Shown in pieces: positions 10,236-22,051 of a stretch of DNA of 64,000 bases. Source of the stretch: Asterias rubens. Lineage: Eukaryota; Echinodermata; Asteroidea; Forcipulatida; Asteriidae. Under the pieces are notes generated by a model that worked only from the letters and a program-made list of their open reading frames with translations, was not told the origin of the DNA and did not search any database. Position numbers and translations under genes: made by a program. Every line of letters begins with the position of its first letter. Positions within the stretch are counted from its first letter, which is position 1. Location: positions 22,198 through 86,197 of the forward strand of contig NW_022985740.1 in the NCBI RefSeq assembly GCF_902459465.1, written 5' to 3'.

Positions 10236-10606
10236 GTGAGTAGGGAAATTGCAAGTTTTTGTTTAAATCGTTGTTAATGTTTAAAATTTGTATTTCAGTA
10301 TAAGAAGAGTGTGTGTTTTCTATGTTTTAATTTCTTAATAGACTGCTAAGGTGTTGAGTAAGTAATAACTTTAATTTTAAACAAGAAACAGAGAGAATAT
10401 ATTCAGAATTTGTACTCAGTGCTGTTTTTTTTTAAACAGAAGTTATATAGCGATGCTTGTTTTAGTGTTTCCTTATTTTGAAGGCAAGCAGACTTTGAAT
10501 GTTTTCTTGAAAACACAAGTGATACAATGTAGGTAGAAAACATCTCAAAAGTGTGGTTTAATTTAGCAAAACTGAATGTATTACTATTTTTTTCTTTGTT
10601 TCTAAG
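10236..10606 (+). other. Predicted 5' UTR intron of gene B
   Basis: GTGAGT donor and TTTCTAAG acceptor, 371 nt. It is shorter than in A and D because the family 2 palindromic element is missing here. Confidence 0.65.
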
Positions 10607-10812
10607 CAATAAACATGGACGTTCAGCGTGGACATTGCTGGCGTTGTAAAGTTAAACTGGAACAGACCATTCACTGTCCTGATTGCAAGATGGCGGAGTA
10701 TTGTAGCTCAACATGTGAAAACAGAGACAGAGTTAGACATAGGAGTAGAGAGTGCCCGTTATTTGGAACAAGATCATGCAACAAATGCAACAAGAAGGGT
10801 ACAATGAAAGAG

Positions 10813-11547
10813 GTATGTCTGCTTTAATTTCCATCATTATCCCCTAATCATTTACAAAAAAGGCAATTTACATATAATGCTCTGATGATTTTGTTGCAAA
10901 AGAGAGGAATCATTCTCTAAATGTATTGTAAAACGAAACTTGGCAAATTGTTTTACTATGTTTCTTACTTAAAGGCAGTGGACACTATTAGTAATTACTC
11001 AAAATAATTATTATCATAAAACCCCACTTGGTAATGAGTAATGGGGAGAGATATTGATAGTATAAAACATTGTGAGAAAGGGCTCCCTCTGAAGTGACAA
11101 AGTTTTCGAGAAAGACGTAATTTTCCATAAATTTGATTTCGAGACCTCAAGTTTAGAATTTGAGGTCTCGAAATCAAGCATCTGAAAGCACACAACTTCG
11201 TCTGACAAGGATTTTTGTTTTTTCATAGTTACCTCGCAACTTTGATGACCAATTGAGCTTGAATGTTCACAGGTGTGTTATTTTATGTTAATGTTGAGAT
11301 ACACAAAGTGAGAAGACTGGTCTTTGACAATTACCAATAGTGTCCACTGTTTTTAAGAAATGTTGTTGTCTCTTGCATGCATGTCATGTAAAAGCTAGAA
11401 GAGACTATAATCAGAGTTCTAGAGGTACACTTGCACAAAAACTAGGAGGAGGATTCATAACGAAGAGATTTAAAATTACACATGGAGAAGTAACAAATTC
11501 TCTAACAGAGAGTTGATATATTTTATTCTGCTATAATGTCTTTTCAG
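10813..11547 (+). other. Intron 1 of gene B
   Basis: GTATGT donor and TCTTTTCAG acceptor. More than half is MITE family 1 (10969-11356). The same insertion is in gene E, so it predates the B/E split. Confidence 0.7.
10969..11356. mobile_element. MITE family 1 copy in intron 1 of gene B
   Basis: Same ends and central GATTTCGAGACCTCA hairpin as the copy at 541-927, in opposite orientation. Near-identical to 31783-32170 in gene E. Confidence 0.85.
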
Positions 11548-13322
11548 TGTGCAGGTTGCAACTATGCATGGTACTGTAACCAGGAATGTCAAAGAAGTGA
11601 TTGGGCCAATCATATGAAGGAATGCAAGGAGAAAAAGGCAAGAACAAAAAGAGCAGCAGATGAATTAAGAAAAGAATACATTTCAATGCGTACTGACAGA
11701 CTTAATGATTTCCCTTATTATTTTGGAAACTGCATTGCTAAAGACTTCTTGCAACTTGATAACAATGAATGGTCTGATGGGTCAATAAAGAAAACTGACT
11801 TGAACAAAGATTATCATATATTGTCAGCTGGTTGCGGAGACTTACGCAATACTGTCTTGACAGCAGCTTCCCTTCCTGCCAGGTACCAGGGAAGTCTGTA
11901 CATCACTCTCAATGACTTTGACCCTTTTGTCATGGCAAGGAATGTCTTGTTTCTCTTTATGTTGGTTCGGTTTGCAGACACTGAGGGAATTGAGAGCAGT
12001 CTGACTACCATCTGGTACTCAGTTCACATTACAAAGAAAGAGTATGACCTGATCAAGACCAGCTTGGATGAGCTCATTCAGATGACCCCTCAAAGTCTCA
12101 CAGAGGTCACTCAAGGGTTGGTCAAAGTTCAAGGTAAAGATCTTGCAGTTATGAGTCAAGTTTGGAACAAATGGAGATCACTAGAATGCCAACGAGGGGA
12201 ACCATCCTCAATCAATCTCAGAAAACAAAGAAAAACTGTACTTGATGAATCCCAAAAAAAATATGAACAAAAGTGTGGTAAGGGCAATAAATTCCGTTAT
12301 ACAAATCCTTTAGAGTCACCCAGTGCTAAAAAGCAATTTGAAGAATGGTTTGACCATGGGATGTTCCTCCCCAAAGAAGAAAAACAAGAAACAATGTAAT
12401 TTGATAATCCGACACTAACAGGGCGTGAAGTTGATCTCCATTCCACTAAAAAGCCGAGCCCAAAGGATCATGCCTTTGTGTACTGTGTCCAAGCAGTTTT
12501 ACATCCCTTCAGAGTATGGGATTGCTTGAGAGTGAGGGAGTCTGAGAGGGAGTCTGAGAGGGAGTCTGAGACCAGACCCTACCCAACCCCTATGGTGATG
12601 TACCACAACTACATCACAAAATTCCTCAAGACGGTAAAAAGCTTCATCCAGAATGGAAGACTTTTTATTCAAGTGTCACTAGCCAATTGTATGAACTTTC
12701 TTTCAGAACATATTTCTCTAAAGATGCCAAACTATGATCGCATCTTCACATCCAATATTGCCGACTATGTTGGGTTTGCCAAGCTCCTGCAAGACTTCAA
12801 ACCACTTCTTAATTCTAGTAATCACTACTCAGTACTTATTACTGAGACAATGATCTGGGCAGAAATTCTATCTAAACTGGAGAACACAGACTATAAACCT
12901 TGCATTACATCATACTGCCGTGAAAATGGTGACATCCATAACTGGATGGAATACTTTGATAATGCCCCTCACTTTGTTGGCTATCTGCGTGCACAAATCA
13001 TGGCAGGGGGTCCTGGGGTACAGTCATTGACTAATGTGCCATCGTTTGGTGAAGTGATGAAACACAATGGTCTACAAATGCGTAACTTTCGTAGGAAGCT
13101 GAATCGTCTTGTTCCATTTCAGTATCGAGTGAATAATCGTGATTTGACCCTGATCAATTTAAATGACAGAGCAGTGGAGTGGTGTCTGCCACACACTGAT
13201 GGCTAAGTTCAAAGAAGTTTGACATTTAACTTAGATCGATATCTAATCTAATCTAATCAGGTGCATGGACAATGTAGATCTAACTTGACTTACATAACTG
13301 TCAAGGAATATTTAATGAGGAT

Positions 13323-13678
13323 TTAAAGCCATTGGACCCTTTCTGTACAGAAAAAGAAATTCACAGATTTACAAATAACTTACAGGGTTTACAGAAGGTA
13401 GTGGTGAAAGACTTCTTTTGAAATATTATACCATGAAATGCTTTACTTTTTGAGAAACAGTCAAACAATATCAATTCTCGTATGGATTTATTTTAAACAC
13501 ATGTCATGACACAGCGAAACGTGCGGATACAAGGGTGGGTTTTCCCGTTATTTTCTCCCGACTCCGATGACCGATTGAGCCTAAATTTTCACAGGTTTGT
13601 TATTTTATATAGAAGTTGTGATACACAAAGTGTGGGTCTTGGACAATACTGTTTACCGAAAGTGTCCAATGGCTTTAA
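13323..13678. mobile_element. MITE family 3, 3' of gene B
   Basis: Ends read TTAAAGCCATTGGACCC and GTGTCCAATGGCTTTAA. Inside are a conserved CCCGTTATTTTCTCCCGACT stretch and a central AATTCTCG region. The same insertion follows gene E at 34076-34433, so it predates their duplication. Confidence 0.8.
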
Positions 13679-14640
13679 GTGGTAAATGTGGATTGAAGTA
13701 GTTTTTAGCTTTAAATATAGATATAGAGCTTGTAAGTGCTTAGCACACAAAACAAATTGTGTTTCCATCCAAAAGCCTCAAAAATATGCATGGTACCTGG
13801 GTCAACTTTTTTCCATTCAGTCACATGCAAGTTAAAATTTCAGCCAGCTAATTGTTTGATTGTTTTGGGGGTTTTACTAAGAAGCATTTGTGTGTTTGAT
13901 TGTTTTTCAGTTGATTGCTCAACTGTTTTTGGGGTTTTCGAAGCATTTTATTGTTTTATACAAAATGTTTAAAGGCAAAGTATACTTTGCTATTAAATAT
14001 TTTGTAACAATAACATCAAAGTCTTATATAGCGCACGTACCAACCAAACAAGGTACTCAAGGCGCTGAGTATATACAAACTTTCAGAAAGATAGGTTATT
14101 GCAGTGATGAATAGCAATATCAAATCATTCCTGTACATTAGTTGAAAGAACTTGATTCATTACTGTTAGCTTAAGTTACAAACACTGCTTGTATGTAAGT
14201 AAATACATGTATTAACGCTTTATTTGGAATAAACAAAGAATTTTGTAAGAATGTGTAAAAAAGAATGCATCATGTACAATAAAAATAAAAGCTGATCAAA
14301 GAATTAATACATTGCAGCTGTTACAATTTTGTGACAATTGTGCCATTCCATCTTGTTCACCAAAAGTGTATATGCATATATATTAAAACAATATTCATAA
14401 ATACCAAGGATCCATTCTGTATGGTCGAGAGGAGATCACATGGGCATGTTTAAATGTGTGAAATAAACATTGTGAGAAGTGTTTCAACATAATGCGTGGC
14501 ATGCAAGAATTTACAGGTGCTTATACTATGCTTCATGCCATCAATACAGACTGGTACTCTGTACTTGGTAAGCATCGAGTATCACATTTAATTTGACCAA
14601 TTTCAAAGTGGTGCCCAAGGATGCGACAGAAAATGAAATT
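13679..14640. repeat. 3' flank of gene B with a single ancestral minisatellite-like unit
   Basis: Positions 13850-13960 resemble one diverged unit of the 69-bp minisatellite found at 47.8, 54.8 and 58.0 kb. It is followed at 13963-14000 by a shortened form of the palindrome GCAAAGTATACTTTTGAAAA that also follows those arrays. The part from 14200 is shared with 34975-35390 and with the blocks around the minisatellites. No gene is seen. Confidence 0.6.
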
Positions 14641-15969
14641 GTACAGTTTTTTTTTTTTGGGGGGGGGAGGGGGGGATTTTCTATCATTACCACACTTTTT
14701 AATAAAAAGAACAATTATGAATGGAAATAAAAAGTGGTGCCACAGTACTTACTAGCCGTTTAAGAACCTGCAGGCTCATGGCTAGGGATAAAGGAACTTG
14801 CCTTCAACTTGGTCCGTTATGAAATGGCTATGACCCTGTTGTTTTAAATGGTTTGAACCCCACTCTTTTATTACCATATTAAACAAAAATAAGATCAAAT
14901 GGGAACTGTTTTGCAACCCTAGGTGGCAGCAGACTTACCAGGTGAATCCATTGTTCTAGACAAATATATAAGCATGCTCAAAACAACATAAACAATGGAA
15001 GTTTACCCAGTAAATCCGCTGCCCTCTACCATCTCAAATTAACATTCAGCCTATCACAGAATTCTTTTTCAATTATACTAAAATTCAAAACGGCTATTGA
15101 GGATGGCCTCAAAACTGTTAAAATCATTTATTAATTGCTGTGAACTACTTGTAAATGAATGTGCAGTACCCGGTAGGCCTTCTCCTAGTACTTTTCAAAC
15201 ATTACACAGAACAGTGAACTTGAAAGTGCTAACTTTACTGCTGGACAAAAACTTTGACAACAAAGTGAAAAATATGTTTGGTAACGGACAGTTACCCTAC
15301 TGTGGCCTACTTCAAAACCATAAGCCCTTTTGAGGTATGGCGGAAGTGGTTTGGTTTGTGTGTAGCGCGCGCGTCACCCGCGGCGACTGATGCCACGCTC
15401 ACCATGTTGGTGGGCAATAGGTTTACGTTCTATTTCTATGGTCAATAGACCAATCCAGGCACGCACCGGGCGCGCAAGTGTTGAGCACCAGTTCAACTTT
15501 TGTTGTTGTTGCTGGATTAAAAACATTGACAACAAAGTGAAAAATGTGTTTACTTCGAAACCATAGCTTGGCTTCAGCTACCACGTAGGATCACTCAGTT
15601 ATTTTGAAAACATGCCATTCCAGTATGGGACTTCAACTAGAGCACTGCAGCCAGAGCCAAAGCCATAGGTTTATATTATATTAAAAGCCATTGACTCCCA
15701 AAATGGTGCATCAAGATTATTTTGATGAAAACATCAGTTGAATGGGGTCAATGCGTATGCCACCCTTGGCTAGAGGTAAAAAAGAAGGCTGCTCCTTCGC
15801 CTATTCTGTGTGCCACAAGTAAATAGATGTGCCTCACATTGTTTCATTATTGTTTTAGTTCTATAAGATGGCGACATGATGACTTCATTCCATAACGGTT
15901 TACTTAGCTGTTTTTGAAACCCTTAGGTTTATGTATGTTGTACTGCACAGCAACAATAAATTAAAGGAG
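14641..15969. repeat. 3' flank of gene B, duplicated after gene E
   Basis: Near-identical to 35410-36570. It holds a T-run/G-run tract at 14648-14675 and the repeat with CTAGGTGGCAGCAGAC near 14918. Around 15365-15480 is a short CG-rich patch with many GCGCG words. The 78-codon frame at 15097 is not a credible gene. It is preserved only in part at 35865, where it differs at its end. Confidence 0.5.
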
Positions 15970-16344
15970 TTAAAGTCATTGGACACTTTCGGTACAGAAA
16001 AAAAAATTAAAAGTTCACAGATTTACAAATAACTAACACGGTTTACAGAAGGTAATGGTGAAAGACTTCTCTTGAAATATTATTCCATGAAATGCTTTAC
16101 TTTTTGAGAAAACATTAAAACAATATCAATTCTCGATATCGAGAATTACAGATTTATTTTAAACACATGTCATGACACGGGGAAATGTGCGGAAACAAGG
16201 GTGGGTTTTCCCGTTATTTTCTCCCGACTCCGATGACCGATTGAGCCTAAATTTTCACAGGTTTTTTATTTCATATAGAAGTTGTGATACACGAAGTGTG
16301 GGCCTTGGACAATACTGTTTACCGAAAGTGTCCAATGGCTTTAA
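15970..16344. mobile_element. MITE family 3 copy
   Basis: Complete copy with TTAA flanks, ends AGTCATTGGACACTTTCGG and its near complement, and a central palindrome ATTCTCGATATCGAGAAT. It is absent after gene E. Confidence 0.85.
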
Positions 16345-16821
16345 ACAGAACTTTGGGAGTATTCTTGTTCTTGATTATTTTATTCTTATATTGTGCAATT
16401 CAGTTTCTCATCTGCAACACTGATGTTTTTCAATAATTTGAATAAAATTGAAAACGAAAGGTCATGAACTGATCTTTTGCATATGAATCCTTTACGCAAC
16501 GTTGATCAAACACTTGGGAACCCTTTCATTTCACATCTGGGAAAAACCCCTCACATTGCAATCTACATTATGTTGATCAATACATCCCGACACCATTATC
16601 CTTACCAAATGAACAGAGTATTATTCACACTTGACAAAACATTTTTGTCTGTGCAAGGTGGTGGTAATAGGTAAGATCAAGGTCTAATTTTTGCAGCAAT
16701 GCATGATAGTGTTTAATCTAGACGGAGACAGAACATATCACAGTGATAACCGGACAGAGCTGATGTAGGATCCCTTTGTGGATTTACTCCAAAGAACTAC
16801 CGTTAGTGGTTATTTTAAAGG
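16345..16821 (+). promoter_or_regulatory. Upstream region and putative 5' noncoding exon of gene C
   Basis: Shared with gene F (38796-39136), including TTTGCATATGAATCC, which in F is split by an element. The end TTTTAAAGG/GTGAGT is a good donor. No protein gene is seen. Confidence 0.45.
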
Positions 16822-17224
16822 GTGAGTTTCACTGTAATCTAAAATTGATTATGACTAACAACTTGTCTCTAGTCCCACCAAGTTACCTATCTTTCAAAAA
16901 TGTTTTTCATACAAACTATTAACATAATCCTTCATGTTAACATTTTAAGCAAGATGCAGTGCCTAATACGCAATAATTTTGTGTTTTTACGACAGTGATA
17001 CAGTACGGTTCGAAACTCGCATGTTTTTGCCTTTTGCGTTTTCATGAAGTGACTTATCTGTCAGATATAATGAAGTGTAGCGTTTCCATGAAGTGCAAGT
17101 GACTGTCTTACTACCTAAGTGCATTACCGTCTCTCAATTTAAAAAGTCTTGGAGAAAAAAGGAAAAAAAAAACGTTAATTAAGTGATTATTTATCTTCTT
17201 TTTGTCTCGATCTTTGGTTCTTAG
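16822..17224 (+). other. Predicted 5' UTR intron of gene C
   Basis: GTGAGT donor and GGTTCTTAG acceptor eight bases before the ATG. Homologous to the intron of F. Confidence 0.65.
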
Positions 17225-17232
17225 ATATAAAC

Positions 17233-20200
17233 ATGGATGTTCAGCGAGGACATTGCTGGCGCTGTGAAGTTTCACTGGAACAGACCATTCACTGTCCTGA
17301 TTGCAAGATGGCGGAGTATTGTAGCTCAACATGTGAACACAGAGACAGAGTTAGACATAGGAGTAGAGAGTGCCCGTTATTTAGAACAAGATCATGCAAC
17401 AAATGCAAAAATAAGGGTACAATGAAAGAGGTATATCTGCTTTTATTTCAATCATTATCCCCTATTCATTTTAAAGCCATTATACACTTTCGGTACAGGG
17501 GGGGAAAAAAAGTTTTACAAATAGGGTTTACAGAAGGTAATGGTGAAAGACTTCTCTTGAAATATTGTTTCATAAAATGCTTTACTTTTTGAGAAAACAT
17601 TAAAACAATATATATTCTAGATAGCGAGAATTACGAATTTATTATAAACACATGTCATGACACGACGTAACGCGCGAAAACAGAAGTGTGTTTTCCCGTT
17701 ATTTTCTCCCAACTCCGATGACTGATTGAGCCTAATTTTTAACAGGTTTGTTATTTTATAAATAAGTTGTGATACACGAAGTGTGGGACTTGGACAATAC
17801 TGTATACCGAAAGTGTATAATGGCTTTAAAAAGAAAATTTACATAATGCTCTGTTGATTTTGTTGCAAAAGAGGGGAATAATTCAAACAAAACTTGGCAA
17901 ATTATTTTCCTCTATTATGTTGCTTAAGGCCCTGTCATTCCTTGACGTAAACAAATTTCTCTAAAACGTTGGCATACGCTGACCTATCGATAGATTTTTC
18001 AATTTTGAGAGCGTATACAAAGCGTATTCATAACGAGTTCGACGTATGCATACCGTATTAGTAACTTACATAAAACGTTTCCAAAACGAATGCTTAGCGT
18101 GTTGCCGGCGTTCACAACTTATGTCCTACGATAGTGTAACTACTGCATAGCGCGCAACAGCGTATTGCCGACGATCATATGTATTAGCCTACAAAGTGGG
18201 TGTCTCTCTGCTGTGAACCCAGTTTGTATTTACCGATTCACATAAACGCTCCCAATACGCCATAATACGGAAGCTGTAAGTTAGAAACACGTTCAGTAAG
18301 TTCTGTGGTTGTCCGAAATACGTCAAATACGTTCGACATAGGTTAAAAGGACGTTACAGATGGGTTAGAAATACGTTTTAGGTACGCTAGACATTATCTC
18401 GACGTATGTCAACTTATGATTAACTTACAAGTAACGTGTGTGAACGTGTGGCAACAATCTTATAACTTACCTACAACTTATGCGGAACTTCTGAGCCACA
18501 CGCTGGCATATGTCGAAAATTTGTGTGCATGCACAACATTTCTCGACGCATGCCTTACTTCGATGTATATCAGCGTGTTTCAGCTTGCTCTTAACTTATA
18601 CAAAACTTACCCATAAATTATTCGACGTACGCCAGCGTAATTGCCTAAATTTTCATACGTCGGCATACGCTGGCTTAAGCGTCAAGGTGTGACAGGGCCT
18701 TTACTTTAAATTATGTCTATTGCATGCATGGCATGTAAAAGTCGCATCCCCTTAAGCTGATTCCCTGGCTGCCGCTTCCCATGTTGTATCGTAATTTGGG
18801 TGTGATCCCTGGCTACACGGCAGTTAACGGTTGTATGGCTTCTGACTGGCACCCCCGAACAAAGATATTGACAAAATAGGGACACCGCCAACATAGGGCT
18901 AGATAGCTCAGTTGGTAGAGTGCCGGCACGTTAGTCCGGAGATCGTTGGTTCGAACACACTCTTCAATTCTTTGTTCAACCCCAAAAATCATATTTCATT
19001 TTGCTATTATTATTTTTCAGTGTGCACGTTGCAACTACGCATGGTACTGTAACCAGGAATGTCAAAGAAGTGATTGGGCCAATCATAAGGAGTTATGCAA
19101 GAAGACAAAGGCAACTACAACAACAGCAGCTGATAAACTAACACAAAAACACATTTTTATGCGTACCGATAGACTTGGTGGTGCCCCTTATTATTTTGGA
19201 AACTGCATTGCTGAAGACTTCTTGCAACTTGCTAACAATGAATGGTCTGATGGGTCAATAAAGAAAACTGACTTGAACAGAGATTATCATATATTGTCAG
19301 CTGGTTGCGGAGACTTACGCAACACTGTCTTGACAGCAGCTTCCCTTCCTGCCAGGTACCAGGGAAGTCTGTACATCACTCTCAATGACTTTGACCCTTT
19401 TGTCATGGCAAGGAATGTCTTGTTTCTCTTTATGTTGGTTCGGTTTGCAGACACTGAGGGAATTGAGAGCAGTCTGACTACCATCTGGTACTCAGTTCAC
19501 ATTACAAAGAAAGAGTATGACTTGATCAAGACCAGCTTGGATGAGCTCATTCAGATGACCCCTCAAAGTCTCACAGAGGTCACTCAAGGGTTGGTCAAAG
19601 TTCAAGGTGAAGATCTTGCAGACATGAGTCAAGTTTGGGACAAATGGAGATCACTAGAATGCCAACGAAAGAAACAATCCTCAATAAATCTCAGAAAACA
19701 AAGAAAAACTGTGTTTGATCAATATAATAAAGAAATTGAACAAAACATTGGTAAGGGAAGGGAATTCGTTCACACAAATCAGTTAGAGTCATCCAGTGCT
19801 GAAAAGCAATTTGAAGAATGGTTTGACCATGGGATGTTCCTCCCCAAAGAAGAAAAACAAGAACTAATGTCATTTGATAACCCGACACTAACAGGGCGTG
19901 AAGCTGACATACCTTTTGGTTGTATAACTGAAATTAAATTCTCAATCAATCAAAATATAAGCCCAAAGGATTATACCTTTGTGTACTGCATCAAACAAGA
20001 TTCACATCCCTTCAAAGTGTGGGATTGCTTGAGAGTGAGGGAGTCTGAGACCAGACCCTGCTCATCCCCGATGGTGATTTACCACAACTACATCACAAAC
20101 CTCCTCCAGAAATTCAAACATCTCATCCAGCAACAACGGCTTTCTTTCCAAATTTCTCTGGCTAACTGTATGGACTTTCCTTCGATTCATAAGTCTCTTA

Positions 20201-20760
20201 AAATGTCAAACTATGACAGGATATTCACATCCAATCTCAGTGACTACATCGGCTTTGCCAAGCTCCTGCAAAACTTCAAACCCCTTCTTAACCAAAGTAA
20301 CCGCTCCTCAGTAATTGTTACTGAGACGATAAACTGGATTGAATTTTTGCCTAGCGACACATCTGACAATTTTAAACTAAGTGCTGAATCATACTTAAAG
20401 GATACAGACAGGAATCCTGCCACCCTTCTTGCAAACCTAACTGACGTAGCACCGACTACCTGGTTAGAGTACTTCGACAATGCCCCTTACTTCATTGCAT
20501 ATCTGCGTGCACAAATCATGGCAGGGGGTCTTGGGATACCACCATTGACTTATTTGCCATCATTTGGTGAAGTGATGAAGTACAATGGTCTAGAAATGCG
20601 TGACTTTCGTAAGAAGCTGAATCGTCTTGTTCCATTTCAATATCGAGTCAATGCTCGTGACTTGACCAGAATAACTGCAACTGACAGAGCAGTGGAGTGG
20701 TATCTGCCACATAATGAGCACTTGGGCCCCGGTCCCACTGGACCCAGCCTTGATCTCTAA
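17233..20760 (+). CDS. Gene C: double-MYND, DUF4470-like protein with altered C-terminus (645 aa)
   Basis: Coding exons are 17233-17430 and 19021-20760, phase 0. Both fingers and the SAGCGD core are present. The donor is GTATAT instead of the usual GTATGT. Paralogs end LPHTDG or LPHTDH. Here the frame runs LPHNEH and then on into LGPGPTGPSLDL, because foreign sequence starts at about 20723, inside the original stop codon. The added tail has no family counterpart. The product is otherwise full length. The 3' UTR and original polyadenylation region are displaced by about 1.4 kb, so expression may be altered. Its upstream region is related to that of F. Confidence 0.82.
17471..17829. mobile_element. 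MITE family 3 copy in intron 1 of gene C
   Basis: TTAA-flanked with ends like those at 15970-16344. Several differences from the other copies suggest an older insertion. Confidence 0.8.
17924..18703. mobile_element. CG-rich TIR element rich in ACGT/CATACG words
   Basis: Inverted ends AAGGCCCTGTCA and TGACAGGGCCTT, extended by TTGACG/CGTCAA. The interior is a quasi-repetitive mass of words such as GGCATACGCTG, CGACGTATG and AACTTACA, read in one sense near one end and in the complement near the other. This gives extended secondary-structure potential. No coding capacity. About 780 bp. Confidence 0.75.
18720..19000 (+). mobile_element. tRNA-derived repeat (SINE-like), + orientation
   Basis: Positions 18898-18967 contain an A box (TAGCTCAGTTGGTAGAG) and a B box (GGTTCGAA) in tRNA spacing. 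The 170 bp before it, with CCCTGGCTACACGGCAGTTA, is the complement of the sequence next to the tRNA-like part at 56.2 kb. So the tRNA-like part lies inside the element, not at its left end. The anticodon loop would show GTT but with C, not T, at position 33, and stem mismatches, so it is not a working tRNA gene. Confidence 0.7.
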
Positions 20761-21440
20761 AATCGAGAAAAGGGCGATCACGACCCCGCAATTTCGGGAA
20801 AGGGGCGATCAAAGGGAAATAAGCGTAAGTGGGAATGCGAGGGCGATCAGGATCTGACCCTGCAATTTTAATCAACCTCGGGAATAGGATTAAAGCGGGA
20901 TCTGATCGCCCTTGTGGGTTAAAAGGGTGATCAACGTCTAGTGGGAACGCAAAGGGGGGATCAGGACCCCGCAATTTGAGATCGAACATCCGGTGGGCTC
21001 GAATGGCGCAAAAAATTGACACTTGCGTGATTGTTCTCTACCTGTTGACTTCCATGGGGAAGAAACATCACAAATTATTGCCATAGAAAAAACACACGTC
21101 GTCTACGTGCCGAGTACGAAGCTCATCTAAAAGCTATTATTGTCTGACAATTTTAGAGACGTAGTTTGCACAAAACAATCCTCCTTCCCCATACAAACGC
21201 GACACACGCACTGTGGGACGGTGGCATCATGCACTAATCGGTACGAAATTGTAACACAAACACTCAATGACGCAGTGTATAAGTGACCAAAAAAAACACA
21301 TTTCTCATTCCGATTCTCTGTGAATTTAAAAATAGAACTGCTGCAAACTTCAAACAAAGCATGTTTCTTTGCATGTGCATTATGTAAGCTACTCTACAAG
21401 TCAACTTGTAAATTTCTTCAACAAAACTATAATTATCCAG

Positions 21441-21517
21441 TGGCAAAGAAAACATGCCTCATTTTAGTCGGGATCCTGGTAGCGTTTTCTGCAACATGCC
21501 ATGTGGAAGCGGAAAAG
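21441..21517 (+). other. Exon-like segment with hydrophobic leader, unassigned
   Basis: Between a possible acceptor (ATTATCCAG, to 21440) and a possible donor (AAG/GTAATC, at 21518), one frame reads KKTCLILVGILVAFSATCHV, which resembles a signal peptide. The frame is open upstream but no good start is evident. It may be chance or a carried exon fragment. Confidence 0.2.
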
Positions 21518-22017
21518 GTAATCACGTCTTTTTCTTCGTTGCAAAATCGGAAACATGCGGGGAGGGACGGCGCAATTTGATTTTGTTCGTACTAACAACA
21601 AATGCGGTGGATCAAGCCGTAAAACACAGTACTTATGCAACCTATTTAACTGTCGGTCTTCGGTACATTAAGCACCGTTTTTGGCGCCATCCTTTAACTG
21701 ATATATCGAGTATACTCGATATTGAATTTCCGATATTTTGGGGTTATTATCGACAGACAAAATAATGGTGGCTGACGACGTCCCATGCAGAGCTCGAGCA
21801 GGCTGCGGAAAAGTCGCCATCGATGGGTACTTTGTACATGTACATATGCGAGCTGCACACTTGAATGACTTTTCATTAGTCAACTCCCGTTTCCAAAAGG
21901 CGGATCAATGCGCGATCATACTCAAGTGGGAATGCAACAGCTATTTCACGTCTGCGACTAATCCTTTTGTGGGATCATGATCTCGCAATTGTGGACCAGT
22001 GGGAACGCAGTCTGTAT

Positions 22018-22018
22018 C

Positions 22019-22049
<31 letters not shown>
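22018..22049. repeat. AAT microsatellite
   Basis: About ten AAT/ATA units. They lead directly into a short interspersed repeat. Confidence 0.9.

Positions 22050-22051
<2 letters not shown>

Larger units (their letters stand above)
10615..13206 (+). pseudogene. Gene B: double-MYND, DUF4470-like copy with one premature stop
   Basis: Exons are 10615-10812 and 11548-13206. Fingers and core match the family. At 12397-12399 the serine codon of the MSFDN block is TAA, after 349 residues. The rest of the exon stays in frame to the normal stop. A 12-nt unit (gagtctgagagg) is present three times near 12537-12570, adding eight residues (ERESERES) in RVRESETRP. Variable patch 2 is shorter than in other copies. 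The product would be a truncated protein with both fingers and the core but no C-terminal half, or the copy is a young pseudogene. A single base error in the assembly is also possible. Gene E is the nearest relative of the coding part. Confidence 0.8.
17431..19020 (+). other. Intron 1 of gene C, built of transposable elements
   Basis: 1590 nt. It contains MITE family 3 (17471-17829), a CG-rich TIR element (17924-18703) and a tRNA-like repeat (about 18720-19000) that ends 20 bp before the acceptor TTTTTCAG. Little unique sequence is left. Confidence 0.7.

Noticed and set aside
11814-12011. Antisense 65-codon frame, identical opposite the core of B and C
   Set aside because: It is the complement of the conserved coding core; its conservation follows from the sense protein.
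18898-18967. tRNA gene
   Set aside because: Box elements are present, but the anticodon loop has C at position 33, stems mismatch, and the same sequence recurs inside a larger repeat.
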